Origin: Pseudomonas sp. PDM16
Lineage (GTDB): Bacteria > Pseudomonadota > Gammaproteobacteria > Pseudomonadales > Pseudomonadaceae
Direction of reading: 5' to 3'
Length of the DNA stretch: 64,000 nt
Assembly (NCBI RefSeq): GCF_014851865.1
Contig: NZ_JACVAM010000001.1
Location: 558,001 to 622,000 of the forward strand
The position numbers were made by a program, and so were the translations under genes. Shown here one piece after another: positions 11,172-26,760 of this stretch. Below the pieces are notes generated by a model. That model saw only the letters and a program-made list of their open reading frames with translations, ran no database searches and had not been told where the DNA came from. The stretch's first letter is position 1, and every line of letters begins with the position of its first letter.

Positions 11172-11939
11172 TCAGGAAGCAGCGGCGAGGATCAGCTGGA
11201 CCCCACGCGCGCGTATCTGTTCGGCCACCTGGCTATCCAGGCGGTCGTCGGTGATCAGGGTATGGAGGCTGCTCCAGGGCAGCTCCAGGTTGGGAATGCG
11301 GCGGCCGACCTTGTCGCTCTCGACCATGACGATGACCTCGCGGGCCACCTCGGCCATCACGCGCGACAGACCAAGCAACTCATTGAAGGTGGTGGTACCG
11401 CGTGCCAGGTCGATGCCATCGGCGCCGATGAACAGCTGGTCGAAGTCGTAGGAACGCAGCACCTGCTCGGCGACCTGGCCCTGGAAGGATTCCGAGTGCG
11501 GGTCCCAGGTACCGCCGGTCATCAGCAGTACCGGCTCGTGCTCGATCTCGCGCAGGGCATTGGCCACGTTCAGCGAATTGGTCATCACCACCAGGCCGGG
11601 CTTGTGGCCGAGCTGGCGGATCATCGCCGCCGTGGTGCTGCCGCTGTCGATGATGATGCGCGCGTGCTCGCGGATCAGGCCGACGGCGGCGCGGGCGATG
11701 GCCTGCTTATGGCGGGAGATGGGCTGCGCCGGCTCGCCGATCAGTTCCTGCGGCATGGGCACCGCGCCACCGTAGCGACGCAGCAGCAGGCCGTTTTTCT
11801 CCAGCTCGGCCAGGTCCTTTCGAATCGTAACTTCGGAGGTGGCGAAATGCTGCGCCAGGGCGTCCACGACCACCTCGCCCTGTTCGTTGAGCAAGGCCAG
11901 AATCGCGTGGCGGCGCTGGGGAGTGTTGCGTTTCGACAT
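11172..11939 (-). CDS. glmR: DeoR-family transcriptional regulator GlmR
   Basis: A 255-residue DeoR/GlpR-type regulator. The N-terminal helix-turn-helix has the family signature around [19 protein letters not shown] (about 25-43) followed by LLRRYGGA. The C-terminal sugar-phosphate-sensing domain has [22 protein letters not shown] and FIGADGID. In P. aeruginosa the protein between glmU and glmS is GlmR, linked to amino-sugar control and envelope stress. Immediate linkage to glmS suggests control of that gene; palindromes upstream of its start are candidate autoregulatory sites. Confidence 0.88.
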   Translation of the reverse strand: MSKRNTPQRRHAILALLNEQGEVVVDALAQHFATSEVTIRKDLAELEKNGLLLRRYGGAVPMPQELIGEPAQPISRHKQAIARAAVGLIREHARIIIDSGSTTAAMIRQLGHKPGLVVMTNSLNVANALREIEHEPVLLMTGGTWDPHSESFQGQVAEQVLRSYDFDQLFIGADGIDLARGTTTFNELLGLSRVMAEVAREVIVMVESDKVGRRIPNLELPWSSLHTLITDDRLDSQVAEQIRARGVQLILAAAS

Positions 11940-11944
11940 TTAAG

Positions 11945-11994
11945 TTTCGATTCGAAAGATAAGTGCTCGAATCAAAACCTAACGAAAGCTTTCG
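11945..11994 (-). promoter_or_regulatory. Candidate GlmR operator cluster
   Basis: Directly upstream of glmR lie TTTCGATTCGAAA (11945-11957, a perfect palindrome about its central T), a partial inverted copy in CTCGAATCAAAA (about 11966-11977) and CGAAAGCTTTCG (11983-11994, perfect palindrome). DeoR-family operators are often TTTCG-rich repeats, so autoregulation by GlmR is a reasonable inference. No binding data. Confidence 0.4.
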
Positions 11995-12011
11995 GTCAAG
12001 CTCAGAATGCA

Positions 12012-12037
12012 CAAAAGGCGGCCAGGGCCGCCTTTTG
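12012..12037 (-). terminator. Terminator of glmU
   Basis: A perfect 12-bp stem CAAAAGGCGGCC / GGCCGCCTTTTG with a 2-nt loop, 15 bp past the glmU stop. On the minus strand the stem ends in TTTTG. It separates glmU from the glmR-glmS unit. Confidence 0.8.
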
Positions 12038-12052
12038 TTTGCTCGAAGTCGA

Positions 12053-13417
12053 CTACTTCGGCGTCTTCTGCGGGCGCTTCCAGCCTTCGATGTTGCGCTG
12101 CTTGGCGCGGCCCACAGCTAATGCGGCAGCCGGTACGTCCTGGGTCACGGTGGAGCCGGCACCGGTGGTGGCGCCGTTGCCCAGGATCACTGGAGCGACG
12201 ATGGAGCTGTTGGAGCCGATGAACACGTCCTCGCCCATCACCGTCTTGTGCTTGTTGGCACCGTCGTAGTTGCAGGTGATGGTACCGGCACCGATGTTGG
12301 TGCGCGCACCGATCTCGGCGTCCCCCAGGTAGCTCAGATGGCCGGCCTTGGCGCCCTCGCCCAGCACGGCGTTCTTCAGCTCGACGAAGTTGCCGACATG
12401 GGCCTTGGCACCGAGCTTGGCGCCAGGACGCAGACGGGCGAACGGGCCGCAGTCCGCGCCCTCGCCCACTTCGGCACCTTCCAGGTGGCTGTTGGCTTTG
12501 ACGATGGCGCCGCGGCGCAGGATGGAATCCTTGATCACGCAGTTGGGGCCGATCTGCACATCGTCCTCGATGATCACGCGGCCTTCGAGGATCACGTTGA
12601 TGTCGATGGTGATATCGCGGCCTACGCTGACCTCGCCGCGCACATCGAAACGATGTGGGTCGAGCAGGGTCACGCCCTGGGCCATCAGCTGACGGGCCAT
12701 GCGCTGCTGGTAGTGGCATTCGAGCTGCGACAGCTGGATGCGGTCATTGGCGCCCAGCACTTCCATCTCGTCCTGGGCGGTCTCGGTGGCCACCACCAGG
12801 CCGTCGGCCACGGCCATGGCGATAACGTCGGTGAGGTAGTACTCGCCCTGGGCATTGCTGTTGGACAGGCGGCCCAGCCAGTCGCCGAGGCGCTTGCCTG
12901 GTACGGCGAGGATGCCGGTGTTCCCTTCGCGGATGGCGCGCTGCGCCTCGCTGGCGTCCTTGTGCTCGACGATGGCCTGCACCACGCCGTTGGCATCGCG
13001 AACGATGCGCCCATAGCCGGTGGGGTCGGCCAGGTTGACCGTCAGCAGTCCCAGCTGGGAGTCATTGGCCTGCTCGAGCAGACGGGTCAGGGTCTCCACC
13101 TGGGTCAGCGGCACATCGCCATAGAGGATCAGTACTTTCTCCGCTTCCAGCGCCGGCAGCGCCTGGGCCACGGCATGGCCGGTACCCAGTTGCTCGGCCT
13201 GCAGCACGAAGTGGATATCGTCGGCCGCCAGGCGCTCGCGGACCAGTTCGGCGCCATGGCCAATGACCACGTGGATCTTGCGCGGCGCCAGCTTGCGGGC
13301 GGTGTCGATGACATGGCCGAGCATGGGTTTGCCGGCGACCGGATGCAGCACCTTGGGCAGGGCCGAGCGCATGCGGGTGCCCTGGCCGGCGGCTAGGATG
13401 ACGATATCGAGGGACAT
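12053..13417 (-). CDS. glmU: Bifunctional N-acetylglucosamine-1-phosphate uridyltransferase GlmU
   Basis: A 454-residue enzyme acetylating glucosamine-1-phosphate and coupling it to UTP to give UDP-GlcNAc. The N-terminal pyrophosphorylase domain has [20 protein letters not shown], and the C-terminal left-handed beta-helix has hexapeptide repeats (for example [18 protein letters not shown]). The start at 13417 ([11 protein letters not shown]) gives the standard length; an in-frame start 7 codons upstream has no family support. A perfect DnaA box (TGTGGATAA, 13454-13462) lies in its upstream region, followed by the atp operon terminator. Confidence 0.97.
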   Translation of the reverse strand: MSLDIVILAAGQGTRMRSALPKVLHPVAGKPMLGHVIDTARKLAPRKIHVVIGHGAELVRERLAADDIHFVLQAEQLGTGHAVAQALPALEAEKVLILYGDVPLTQVETLTRLLEQANDSQLGLLTVNLADPTGYGRIVRDANGVVQAIVEHKDASEAQRAIREGNTGILAVPGKRLGDWLGRLSNSNAQGEYYLTDVIAMAVADGLVVATETAQDEMEVLGANDRIQLSQLECHYQQRMARQLMAQGVTLLDPHRFDVRGEVSVGRDITIDINVILEGRVIIEDDVQIGPNCVIKDSILRRGAIVKANSHLEGAEVGEGADCGPFARLRPGAKLGAKAHVGNFVELKNAVLGEGAKAGHLSYLGDAEIGARTNIGAGTITCNYDGANKHKTVMGEDVFIGSNSSIVAPVILGNGATTGAGSTVTQDVPAAALAVGRAKQRNIEGWKRPQKTPK

Positions 13418-13470
13418 AGCGGAATCCTGAACGGGCACAGGCGGAACACCACCTGTGGATAAAAACGGCA

Positions 13471-13503
13471 GAAAAGAAAAAGGGTAGCCAAGGCTACCCT
13501 TTT
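13471..13503 (-). terminator. Terminator of the atp operon
   Basis: A 12-bp stem AAAAGGGTAGCC/GGCTACCCTTTT with a 2-nt loop (13478-13503), followed on the minus strand by TTTCTTTTC. It lies 31 bp after the atpC stop codon and upstream of glmU. Confidence 0.9.
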
Positions 13504-13534
13504 ACTCGCTAACGCTGAAGTCGGAGTGCGGGAC

Positions 13535-13954
13535 TCAGTACTTCTTGCGCAGCTGCTGGACGGTACGCAGCTGGGCTGCGACTTCGGCCAGGTGAGCGGC
13601 GGCGGAACCGTAATCGAATTCCGAGCCTTTCTCGTTGAGTGCCTTCTCGGCGGCCTTGAGGGCCTCCTGGGCAGCAGCTTCGTCGATGTCGCCAGCGCGG
13701 GTCACGGTGTCGGCCAAGACCTTCACCATGTTCGGCTGAACTTCGAGGAAACCACCCGAGATGTAGAACACCTCATGCTCGCCACCCTGCTTGACCAGGC
13801 GGATTGGGCCCGGTTTCAGGTCGGTGATCAGCGGGGCGTGGCCCGGAGCGATACCGAGATCGCCCAGGTTGCCGTGCGCAATCACCATCTCGACCAGACC
13901 GGAGAAGATCTCCGCTTCGGCACTGACGATGTCGCAATGGACAGTAATGGCCAT
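13535..13954 (-). CDS. atpC: ATP synthase epsilon subunit
   Basis: A 139-residue F1 epsilon subunit of the central stalk. It has the N-terminal beta-sandwich ([27 protein letters not shown]) and a C-terminal two-helix region (about 90-139) that can inhibit ATP hydrolysis. It is the last gene of the nine-gene atp operon, 41 bp after atpD. Confidence 0.96.
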   Translation of the reverse strand: MAITVHCDIVSAEAEIFSGLVEMVIAHGNLGDLGIAPGHAPLITDLKPGPIRLVKQGGEHEVFYISGGFLEVQPNMVKVLADTVTRAGDIDEAAAQEALKAAEKALNEKGSEFDYGSAAAHLAEVAAQLRTVQQLRKKY

Positions 13955-13995
13955 ACGCTTGCCTCACGAGCGCCCGTTGCCGGGCGCACAGGGGA

Positions 13996-15402
<1,407 letters not shown>

Positions 15403-16263
15403 TTAAACCGCGGCAGCGCCGCCGACGATTTCCGAAATTTCCTGGGTGATCGCTGCCTGACGCGCCTTGTTGTAAATCAGCTGCAGGTCTTTGATCAGAT
15501 CGCCAGCGTTGTCGGTGGCGTTCTTCATTGCAATCATCCGCGCCGCTTGTTCAGCAGCAGCGTTCTCGACCACCGCCTGGTACACCTGCGACTCCACATA
15601 ACGCACCATCAAGCCGTCGAGCAGCTGTTTGGCATCGGGTTCGTACAGGTAGTCCCAGTGGTGCTTGAGACCTTCATCCGGAGTCGCCACCAGGGGAACG
15701 AGCTGCTCCACTGTCGGCTTTTGCGTCATGGTATTGACGAACTTGTTCGAGACCACGGACAGACGATCGATGCGACCTTCGAGGTAAGCATCGAGCATGA
15801 CCTTGACCGAACCAATCAGATCGTTGATCGACGGTTCTTCGCCCAGGTGGCTGATCGCAGCAACGACATTGCCACCGAAGCTGCGGAAGAACGCCGCACC
15901 TTTGGTACCAATCACGCAGAGATCAACCTCTACGTTTTGCTCGCGATTGCTCGCCATGTCCTTGACCAGAGCCTTGAACAGGTTGGTATTCAGACCACCG
16001 CACAGACCACGGTCCGAACTCACCACCACGTAACCGACGCGCTTGACCTCACGCTCGATCATGAACGGGTGACGATATTCCGGGTTGGCGTTGGCCAGAT
16101 GACCAATCACTTGACGGATACGCTCCGCGTAGGGACGACTAGCAGCCATGCGCTGTTGAGCTCTGCGCATTTTGCTGGTCGCCACCTTTTCCATGGCGCT
16201 GGTGATCTTCTGCGTGCTTTTGATGCTCGCAATCTTGCTGCGAATCTCTTTTGCGCCTGCCAT
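15403..16263 (-). CDS. atpG: ATP synthase gamma subunit
   Basis: A 286-residue rotor subunit with the N-terminal helix ([24 protein letters not shown]) and the C-terminal helix ([29 protein letters not shown]) that form the coiled-coil inside the alpha3beta3 hexamer. The Rossmann-like middle contains [13 protein letters not shown]. Length is normal and it lies between atpA and atpD as expected. Confidence 0.97.
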   Translation of the reverse strand: MAGAKEIRSKIASIKSTQKITSAMEKVATSKMRRAQQRMAASRPYAERIRQVIGHLANANPEYRHPFMIEREVKRVGYVVVSSDRGLCGGLNTNLFKALVKDMASNREQNVEVDLCVIGTKGAAFFRSFGGNVVAAISHLGEEPSINDLIGSVKVMLDAYLEGRIDRLSVVSNKFVNTMTQKPTVEQLVPLVATPDEGLKHHWDYLYEPDAKQLLDGLMVRYVESQVYQAVVENAAAEQAARMIAMKNATDNAGDLIKDLQLIYNKARQAAITQEISEIVGGAAAV

Positions 16264-16313
16264 GTAACACCTATCAGGTTAGCAAGCGGGGGCCTCGCGA
16301 CCCCCACTGCGGC

Positions 16314-17858
16314 TTACCAGGTTTGGGTGGCCTTGAACTTCTCGATACCGGCTTTCAGCTGGCCATCGATGTCGTCATTGAAGTCGCCCTTCTCGTTGAT
16401 CTTCGCCATCAGAGCGGCGTTCTCACGGTTGAAGAAGGCGATCAGGGCCTGCTCGAAGCTGATGATCTTGGCGACTTCGACGTCGGTCAGGAAACCACGC
16501 TCGGCGGCATACAGGCTCACCGACATGTCGGCGATCGACATCGGCGCGTACTGCTTCTGCTTCATCAGCTCGGTAACGCGTTGACCATGATCCAGCTGCT
16601 TGCGGGTAGCCTCGTCCAGGTCAGAAGCGAACTGGGCGAAAGCCGCCAGTTCACGGTACTGAGCCAGAGCGGTACGGATACCACCGGACAACTTCTTGAT
16701 GATCTTGGTCTGAGCGGCACCACCCACGCGGGAAACCGAGATACCGGCGTTGACGGCCGGACGGATACCCGAGTTGAACATGGCCGATTCCAGGAAGATC
16801 TGACCGTCGGTGATCGAGATCACGTTGGTCGGAACGAACGCGGAAACGTCACCAGCCTGGGTTTCGATGATCGGCAGAGCGGTCAGCGAACCGGTCTTGC
16901 CAGTCACGGCGCCATTGGTGAACTTCTCGACGTACTCTTCGGAAACGCGGGAAGCGCGCTCCAGCAGACGGCTGTGGAGATAGAACACGTCGCCCGGGTA
17001 AGCTTCGCGGCCCGGCGGACGGCGCAGCAGCAGGGAGATCTGGCGGTAGGCAACGGCCTGCTTGGACAGGTCGTCGTACACGATCAGAGCGTCTTCACCG
17101 CGGTCGCGGAAGTACTCGCCCATGGTGCAACCGGCGTACGGAGCCAGGAACTGCAGGGCAGCCGATTCCGAAGCCGAGGCGGCAACCACGATGGTGTTGG
17201 CCAGAGCGCCAGCCTCTTCCAGCTTGCGAACCACGTTGGCGATGGTCGATTGCTTCTGACCGATAGCCACGTAGACGCAGCGGATACCGCTGTTCTTCTG
17301 GTTGATGATGGCGTCGACGGCCAGAGCGGTCTTACCGATCTGACGGTCACCGATGATCAGCTCGCGCTGGCCACGGCCTACCGGGATCATGGCATCGACC
17401 GACTTGTAACCGGTTTGCACCGGCTGGTCGACCGACTTACGCCAGATCACGCCCGGAGCGACTTTCTCGACGGCGTCGGTGGCTTGAGCATTGATCGGGC
17501 CTTTGCCATCGATCGGGTTGCCCAGTGCGTCGACTACGCGACCCAGCAGTTCCGGACCAACCGGTACTTCCAGGATGCGGCCGGTGCACTTGGCACTCAT
17601 GCCTTCGGCGAGGCTGGTGTATGCACCCAGCACTACGGCACCGACGGAGTCTTGCTCCAGGTTCAGCGCCATACCGTAGACGCCGCCCGGGAACTCGATC
17701 ATTTCGCCGTACATGACGTCGGCCAGACCGTAGATACGCACGATACCGTCGGAGACGGATACCACGGTACCTTCGTTGCGGGCTTGGGAAGAGACGTCGA
17801 GTTTCTCGATACGTCCCTTGATGATTTCACTAATTTCGGAAGGATTGAGTTGCTGCAT
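16314..17858 (-). CDS. atpA: ATP synthase alpha subunit
   Basis: A 514-residue non-catalytic nucleotide-binding F1 subunit. The P-loop is [14 protein letters not shown] (about 170-183), and the arginine-finger region is in the conserved [17 protein letters not shown] segment. Start [18 protein letters not shown] is typical. It lies 21 bp after atpH. Confidence 0.98.
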   Translation of the reverse strand: MQQLNPSEISEIIKGRIEKLDVSSQARNEGTVVSVSDGIVRIYGLADVMYGEMIEFPGGVYGMALNLEQDSVGAVVLGAYTSLAEGMSAKCTGRILEVPVGPELLGRVVDALGNPIDGKGPINAQATDAVEKVAPGVIWRKSVDQPVQTGYKSVDAMIPVGRGQRELIIGDRQIGKTALAVDAIINQKNSGIRCVYVAIGQKQSTIANVVRKLEEAGALANTIVVAASASESAALQFLAPYAGCTMGEYFRDRGEDALIVYDDLSKQAVAYRQISLLLRRPPGREAYPGDVFYLHSRLLERASRVSEEYVEKFTNGAVTGKTGSLTALPIIETQAGDVSAFVPTNVISITDGQIFLESAMFNSGIRPAVNAGISVSRVGGAAQTKIIKKLSGGIRTALAQYRELAAFAQFASDLDEATRKQLDHGQRVTELMKQKQYAPMSIADMSVSLYAAERGFLTDVEVAKIISFEQALIAFFNRENAALMAKINEKGDFNDDIDGQLKAGIEKFKATQTW

Positions 17859-17879
17859 TGCTCTGCTGCCCCTTCAAAC

Positions 17880-18416
17880 TCAAGATTTCAACGCTTCGGC
17901 CAGCTTCGCGATTTTGCCGCGAACCGAGCCATCGATAACCAGGTCGCCCGCGCGGATCACAACACCACCGATAAGGGAGGCGTCTTCCGTCACGTGCAGA
18001 CGCACTTCTCGGCTGAGCCGTGCGTTGAGAACCTTGGCGAGTTTGTCTTGCTGTTCGGTGCTCAATGCGAAGGCACTGGTCACTTCCACGTCTACCGACT
18101 TCTCCTGCTCGGCTTTGTACAGCTCGAACTGGGCGGCGATTTCCGGCAACAGATCGAGACGATCGTTTTCGGAGACGACGGAAATGAAGTTGCGTGCCTG
18201 GGCATCAAACTTGTCACCACACACTTCGTTGAAAGTGGTGGCCTTTTCTGTACTCGTCAGACGCGGGGCCTTGAGCACGCGTTGCATAGTGTCGTCTTGC
18301 GACACCGCTGCAGCCAGGCCGAGCATGGCTGACCAGGAGGCCAGTTGCTGGTTGGCCTGAGCGTGCTCGAAAGCAGCCTTGGCGTAAGGTCGGGCCAGCG
18401 TGGTCAGTTCTGCCAT
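17880..18416 (-). CDS. atpH: ATP synthase delta subunit
   Basis: A 178-residue peripheral-stalk subunit (F1 delta/OSCP family) with the N-terminal helical bundle ([13 protein letters not shown]) and the C-terminal signature [32 protein letters not shown] region (about 137-165). It connects F1 to the b-subunit dimer and lies 12 bp downstream of atpF. Confidence 0.96.
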   Translation of the reverse strand: MAELTTLARPYAKAAFEHAQANQQLASWSAMLGLAAAVSQDDTMQRVLKAPRLTSTEKATTFNEVCGDKFDAQARNFISVVSENDRLDLLPEIAAQFELYKAEQEKSVDVEVTSAFALSTEQQDKLAKVLNARLSREVRLHVTEDASLIGGVVIRAGDLVIDGSVRGKIAKLAEALKS

Positions 18417-18428
18417 GATCGCCCTCGC

Positions 18429-18899
18429 TTAGATTTCGGCGGCCAGTTTGTTAACCAGCTCCGCATGCGCGTTTTGATCGATGGATGCACCCAGGATCTT
18501 CTCGGCACCGCCAACGGCCAGGGCACCCACTTGGGCACGCAGGGCGTCTTTGACGCTGTTCAGTTCCTGTTCGATCTCGGCCTGAGCCTGAGCCTTCACA
18601 CGGTCAGCTTCGACACGAGCCTGATCACGGGCTTCGTCGACGATCTGAGTACCGCGTTTCTTGGCTTGCTCGATGATTTCAGCAGCCTGGGTTTTGGCTT
18701 CGCGCAGTTGCTGGGCCACTTTCTCGTGGGCCAGTTCCAGATCGCGAGCCGCACGGTTGGCGGCGTCCAGACCATCAGCGATCTTCTTCTGGCGTTCGCG
18801 CAGAGCCGTGATGACCGGAGGCCATACGAACTTCATGCAGAACAGCACGAAAATGAAGAACGCAACGGCCTGGCCAATCAGGGTTGCATTAATGTTCAC
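18429..18899 (-). CDS. atpF: ATP synthase b subunit
   Basis: A 156-residue subunit with one N-terminal membrane helix (about 5-27, including [17 protein letters not shown]) and a long charged helical stalk up to the C-terminus. It dimerises to form the stator. Standard length, located between atpE and atpH. Confidence 0.97.
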   Translation of the reverse strand: MNINATLIGQAVAFFIFVLFCMKFVWPPVITALRERQKKIADGLDAANRAARDLELAHEKVAQQLREAKTQAAEIIEQAKKRGTQIVDEARDQARVEADRVKAQAQAEIEQELNSVKDALRAQVGALAVGGAEKILGASIDQNAHAELVNKLAAEI

Positions 18900-18952
18900 G
18901 CCAATACCTCGCTCGTTCGTTGTCTATCCAGCTAATCAACTCGAAGAGTTGA

Positions 18953-19225
<273 letters not shown>

Positions 19226-19298
19226 TTACGTCGTATTTGTTTAAAGGTTTAAGTGAAGCGGTAAAGCGGTTTTGGTTACCTAAAGAGGCCGAAGCCTC

Positions 19299-20592
<1,294 letters not shown>

Positions 20593-20658
20593 CTCTTGCT
20601 GTTCCTCTAGGTCGGCACGTCAAATCAACAACTTGGCATACTTTGTGCCGACAAAATG

Positions 20659-20694
20659 CGCGCAGAGTATAGGGGCGGTTCCCACCCCGTTCAA
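20659..20694 (-). promoter_or_regulatory. Sigma70 promoter of the atp operon
   Basis: On the minus strand TTGAAC (20694-20689) and TATACT (20671-20666) are separated by exactly 17 bp, a near-consensus sigma70 promoter, 74 bp upstream of atpI. It lies in the 155-bp gap between parB and atpI. Confidence 0.75.
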
Positions 20695-20747
20695 CTGGCC
20701 GGTAGTGAATTCCGACCGCTCGCTACATGTGCAATTGTGTCCGGATT

Positions 20748-21620
20748 TCAGCGGATATGAGCGAGGACACCCTGAAGCTCATCCAGCGAGTTGTAGCGGA
20801 TCACCAGCTGACCCTTACCCTTCTGACCATGTTTGATCTGCACCGGAGCCCCTAGCTTCTCGGCCAGGCGCTGTTCCAGACGGTTGATGTCCGGGTCGGC
20901 CTTGACCTTCTCAACAGGCTTTTCCTTGCTGTTCAGCCACTGACGGACCAGTGCCTCGGTCTGGCGCACAGTCAGGCCGCGTGCGACAACATGTCGCGCG
21001 CCTTCGACCTGCTGTTCCAGCGGCAGGCCGAGCAGGGCACGGGCGTGGCCCATCTCCAGATCTCCGTGGGCGAGCAGGGTCTTGATCTCTTCCGGCAGGG
21101 CGATCAGGCGCAGCAGGTTGGTGATGGTGACGCGCGACTTGCCCACTGCATCGGCGACCTGTTGCTGGGTCAGTTCGAACTCCTGCTGCAGGCGCTGCAG
21201 GGCCACGGCTTCCTCGATCGGATTGAGGTCTTCGCGCTGGATGTTCTCGATCAACGCCATAGCGATGGCGGCTTCGTCCGGCACTTCGCGGACCATGGCC
21301 GGAATCTTGTCCAGGCCGGCCTGCTGGCTGGCACGCCAGCGACGCTCACCTGCGATGATCTCGAAACGGCCACCACCGATGGGGCGCACCACGATCGGCT
21401 GCATCACGCCCTGGGCCTTGATCGAGTTGGCCAGCTCTTCCAGAGCAGACGGGTCCATGTCTCGGCGCGGCTGGTACTTACCACGCTGTATCAGGTCCAG
21501 TGGCAGGTGCTGCAGCTCGCGGCTGTCGGCTTTGACCGCCTGTTCTTCCAAGGTAGCGGCGGTGCTGCCACCGAGCAGGGCGTCCAGTCCGCGGCCGAGC
21601 CCGCGCTTCTTGATGGCCAT
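20748..21620 (-). CDS. parB: Chromosome partitioning protein ParB
   Basis: A 290-residue ParB/Spo0J protein. The N-terminal CTPase/parS region has IIAGERRWRASQQAG (box with GERR), LIENIQREDLNPIEEA, the helix-turn-helix is LTQQQVADAVGKSRVTITNLLRL (about 150-172), and the C-terminal dimerisation domain is the last 50 residues. It binds parS, two copies of which are in recF in this window, and loads as a clamp. It lies 8 bp downstream of parA. Confidence 0.97.
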   Translation of the reverse strand: MAIKKRGLGRGLDALLGGSTAATLEEQAVKADSRELQHLPLDLIQRGKYQPRRDMDPSALEELANSIKAQGVMQPIVVRPIGGGRFEIIAGERRWRASQQAGLDKIPAMVREVPDEAAIAMALIENIQREDLNPIEEAVALQRLQQEFELTQQQVADAVGKSRVTITNLLRLIALPEEIKTLLAHGDLEMGHARALLGLPLEQQVEGARHVVARGLTVRQTEALVRQWLNSKEKPVEKVKADPDINRLEQRLAEKLGAPVQIKHGQKGKGQLVIRYNSLDELQGVLAHIR

Positions 21621-21628
21621 GGGATTCC

Positions 21629-22417
21629 TTATACGGTTGCGGTTTTCGCGGCGGAGCGTTGACGACGCACCAGCTCGCCGGCCAGTGCCAGGTAGGCAAT
21701 GGCGCCACGGGATTGCTTGTCGTAGGCCAGCGCCGGCATGCCGAAGCTGGGCGCCTCGGCCAGGCGCACATTGCGCGGGATGACCACGTCATACAGCTGC
21801 TCGCCGAAATGGCTCTTGAGCTGGGCGCTGACATCGTTGGTCAGGCTGATGCGCGGGTCGTACATGGTGCGTAGCAGGCCTTCGATCTTCAGAGTCGGGT
21901 TGAGCAGCTCGCCAATGCGCTGGATGCTGTTCATCAGGTCGGTCAGGCCTTCCAATGCGTAGTACTCGCACTGCATGGGGATGATCACGCCATCGGCGGC
22001 GACCAGGGCGTTGACCGTGAGCATGGACAGCGCCGGTGGGCAGTCGATGAGGATGTAGTCGTAGTTCTCGCGGATCGGCGCCAACGCATAACGCAGGCGG
22101 CTTTCCTTCATCTTCATTTCGAGCAGGACGACTTCAGCGGCGGTCAGGTCGCGGTTGGCCGGCAGCAACTGGTAGCCGCCGTGCTCGGAGAACTGCATGG
22201 CCTCGCCGACGGTGCTCTCGCCGGTCAGTACGTCGTAGATCGAGTGCTCCAAGGTCTGCTTATCCACACCACTACCCATGGTGGCGTTGCCCTGGGGATC
22301 GAGGTCGATCAGCAGCACGCGACGCTTGGTGGCCACCAGCGAGGCGGCCAGGTTGATGCAGGTGGTGGTCTTGCCGACCCCGCCTTTCTGATTGGCGATC
22401 GCGAATACCTTGGCCAT
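21629..22417 (-). CDS. parA: Chromosome partitioning ATPase ParA
   Basis: A 262-residue Walker-type ATPase with the deviant P-loop KGGVGKTTT (about 10-18), LIDLDPQGNATMG and DYILIDCPPALSMLT. With ParB it segregates the origin region. The start at 22417 (MAKVFAIANQKGG) fits the family; the open frame continues 51 codons upstream into rsmG but without support. A perfect DnaA box (22260-22268) lies within the coding region. It lies 11 bp after rsmG. Confidence 0.97.
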   Translation of the reverse strand: MAKVFAIANQKGGVGKTTTCINLAASLVATKRRVLLIDLDPQGNATMGSGVDKQTLEHSIYDVLTGESTVGEAMQFSEHGGYQLLPANRDLTAAEVVLLEMKMKESRLRYALAPIRENYDYILIDCPPALSMLTVNALVAADGVIIPMQCEYYALEGLTDLMNSIQRIGELLNPTLKIEGLLRTMYDPRISLTNDVSAQLKSHFGEQLYDVVIPRNVRLAEAPSFGMPALAYDKQSRGAIAYLALAGELVRRQRSAAKTATV

Positions 22418-22428
22418 CTTGCTTCCCC

Positions 22429-23075
22429 CTAGACCGAGCGACGCAGTATCAACAGATGGCGCTGGCCTTGGCAACCGGGAACCCGCAGTACCTCGCAGCT
22501 TTGCAGGCGGAAGTCCGCCGGCAGGGCTTGCAGCTCGTCGTCCGGCTGTACGCCCTTCATCGCCAGCCACTGGGTGTCAGCGTCACCGAGGTGGCGGGTC
22601 CAGTTGCTGAAGTCCTCCAGCGAACTGAAGGCGCGCGAGCAGATGCCGGCGAACGGCACCTCCGGGCGGAATTCCTCGACGCGGCTGTGGACAACTTCCA
22701 GGTTGGCCAGCTTGAGTTCCAGTTTCACCTGGGTGAGAAAACGGGTCTTCTTGCCGTTGGAGTCGAGCAAAGTGAAGCGCCGCTCGGGGAACAGGATGGC
22801 CAGGGGGATACCGGGCATGCCGCCACCGCTGCCGACATCCAGCCAGCTAGCGCCGCGCTCAGCGACAAAGGGCACCACGGACAGGCTGTCGAGCAGATGG
22901 CGCGAGACCATCTCGTCCGGGTTACGCACCGCGGTTAGGTTGTAGGCCTTGTTCCACTTGATCAGCAGGGCCAGGTAGCCGAGCAGTTGTTCCTGCTGCG
23001 TCGCAGTAAGTGCGACGCCAAGCGTCTGCGCGCCTTGCGCGAGTTCCTCGGCATGGCATTGGGTGACCTGGGACA

Positions 23076-23076
<1 letters not shown>
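22429..23076 (-). CDS. rsmG: 16S rRNA (guanine-527-N7)-methyltransferase RsmG
   Basis: A 215-residue class I methyltransferase with the SAM motif [17 protein letters not shown] (about 98-114) and the N-terminal [14 protein letters not shown] typical of RsmG/GidB. It modifies G527 of 16S rRNA. Its ATG overlaps the mnmG stop codon by one base (TGATG), so the two are translationally coupled. Confidence 0.96.
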
Positions 23077-24968
<1,892 letters not shown>

Positions 24969-25156
24969 CACGCACCTCGTGCCTGTTGAGAAAGGGGGAT
25001 TGGAAAAGGGGTGGCAAGTATAGGGAGTTGGCCTGTCCGAATGAAGTCTTCTGCACAAAAAATAGCCAGGCTGATGTCTTTCAGGAAAATAGAGAATAAA
25101 AGAGAGAAATCTTATAAAGCTTAGTTTTTATGTTTATGTATGGTGTAGCGGATTTC

Positions 25157-25344
25157 TGTGGATAGATTGCTACAACCTCCATATGCCATGATCTGCAGCG
25201 ATGTATAAGACTGTGCCATTCCTGGCGTTATCCGCTGGGAAAGCTGGAGAGCACCTGTGGATGAAAACGTAATTTATGCACAGGCAGTTTTTCCAACCCC
25301 TTATCACCAGGCTTATCGACTGGGCTCAGGCGTGGTTTTCCACA
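25157..25344. other. DnaA-box cluster in the mnmG-mnmE gap
   Basis: The 389-bp gap 24969-25357 has no gene. It is AT-rich at 25080-25145 and contains DnaA-box-like 9-mers: TGTGGATAG (25157-25165), TGTGGATGA (25256-25264), TTATGCACA (25274-25282, fits TTATNCACA), a weak TTATCACCA (25301-25309) and TTTTCCACA (25336-25344). It also holds the mnmG promoter region. It could be a DnaA titration or secondary origin-like region. Function is inferred from motif density only. Confidence 0.5.
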
Positions 25345-25357
25345 GGGTTCAGAAAGC

Positions 25358-26725
25358 TTATTTGCCGATGCAGAAGCTGGAGAAGATGCGCCCGAGCAGG
25401 TCATCCGAGCTGAAGGCACCGGTGATTTCACCCAAGGCCTGCTGGGCCTGACGCAGATCCTCGGCCAACAGCTCACCGGCGCCCATCAAAGTCAGTTGAT
25501 TGCGGCCGTGCTCGAGGCTGGTCTGGGCCTGGCGCAATGCTTCGAGGTGGCGACGGCGGGCGCTGAAGCCGCTTTCGGCTGTCTGCTCGAAGCCCATGCA
25601 GGCCTTCAGGTGTTCTCGCAGTAGATCCAGGCCTTCGGCTGATTTGGCAGACAGCGCGATGGTCACATGGCCATCCTCACAGGTATCCAGCAGCACCGCT
25701 TCGCCGGACAGGTCTGCCTTGTTGCGGATCAGGGTGACCCGTGCCGGATCAGGCTTGGCGTCGAGAAACTCCGGCCACAGGGCAAAGGGATCGGTTGCCT
25801 CCGGGGCGGTGGAGTCGACGACCAACAGCACCCGATCCGCCTCGCCGATAGCCTTGAGTGCACGTTCCACGCCGATACGCTCGACCTGGTCATCGGTATC
25901 ACGCAGGCCGGCGGTATCGACCACGTGCAACGGCATGCCGTCTATGTGGATATGTTCGCGCAGCACGTCGCGGGTGGTGCCGGCGATATCGGTGACGATG
26001 GCCGCCTCGCGCCCGGCCAGGGCGTTGAGCAGACTGGACTTGCCAGCATTGGGCCGGCCAGCGATCACCACGTTCATGCCGTCGCGCAGCAGGGCGCCCT
26101 GGCCGGCTTCGCGAATAACTGTGGATAAGTAGTCGCGCACTCCATCCAGCTGGCTCAACACATGGCCATCGGCGAGGAAGTCGATCTCCTCCTCGGGGAA
26201 GTCGATGGCTGCCTCCACATAGATGCGCAGCTGGATCAGGCGCTCGGTCAGTTCATGCACCCGCCGCGAGAACTCGCCCTGTAGCGAGCGCAGGGCATTG
26301 CGCGCAGCCTGGGTCGAGCTGGCTTCGATCAGGTCGGCGATAGCCTCAGCCTGGGCCAGATCGAGCTTGTCGTTGAGGAAGGCACGTTCGCTGAACTCCC
26401 CAGGTCGCGCCTGGCGGGCGCCGAGCTGCAGGCAGCGCTGTAGCAGCATATCCAACACCACCGGGCCGCCGTGGCCCTGCAGTTCCAGCACGTCTTCGCC
26501 GGTGAAGGAATGCGGGCCGGGGAAGAACAGCAGTAGGCCCTGGTCGATCACCTGGCCATCGCCGTCGTGCCAGGCACCATAGTGGGCGTGGCGCGGCTTG
26601 GGCTGCAGGTCGCCGAGGCTGATGCCGATGGCCCGCGCCTGCGGCCCAGAGACCCGAACTATGCCCACACCTCCGCGACCCTGGGCGGTGGCGACGGCGG
26701 CGATGGTTTCGCGGGCTGTGGTCAT
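25358..26725 (-). CDS. mnmE: tRNA modification GTPase MnmE (TrmE)
   Basis: A 455-residue GTPase partner of MnmG. The N-terminal tetrahydrofolate-binding domain (about 1-118), helical domain and inserted G domain are present. G1 is [14 protein letters not shown] (about 223-236), G3 region [13 protein letters not shown]4 RNKADL, and the C-terminal catalytic-cysteine motif FCIGK ends the protein. The start at 26725 gives [23 protein letters not shown]. Perfect DnaA boxes lie inside the gene (26120-26128) and just upstream (26741-26749). Confidence 0.97.
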   Translation of the reverse strand: MTTARETIAAVATAQGRGGVGIVRVSGPQARAIGISLGDLQPKPRHAHYGAWHDGDGQVIDQGLLLFFPGPHSFTGEDVLELQGHGGPVVLDMLLQRCLQLGARQARPGEFSERAFLNDKLDLAQAEAIADLIEASSTQAARNALRSLQGEFSRRVHELTERLIQLRIYVEAAIDFPEEEIDFLADGHVLSQLDGVRDYLSTVIREAGQGALLRDGMNVVIAGRPNAGKSSLLNALAGREAAIVTDIAGTTRDVLREHIHIDGMPLHVVDTAGLRDTDDQVERIGVERALKAIGEADRVLLVVDSTAPEATDPFALWPEFLDAKPDPARVTLIRNKADLSGEAVLLDTCEDGHVTIALSAKSAEGLDLLREHLKACMGFEQTAESGFSARRRHLEALRQAQTSLEHGRNQLTLMGAGELLAEDLRQAQQALGEITGAFSSDDLLGRIFSSFCIGK

Positions 26726-26760
26726 GGTTCGGTTCTCGGCTGTGGATAAATTGCGGATAG

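Noticed and set aside
16251..18332. A 693-codon frame opposite atpA and atpH
   Set aside because: Shadow of conserved ATP synthase genes; no recognisable protein.
24969..25058. A 30-codon N-terminal extension of MnmG from an upstream ATG
   Set aside because: The extra residues ([17 protein letters not shown]) do not resemble MnmG, whereas the GTG start gives the usual length and a ribosome site.
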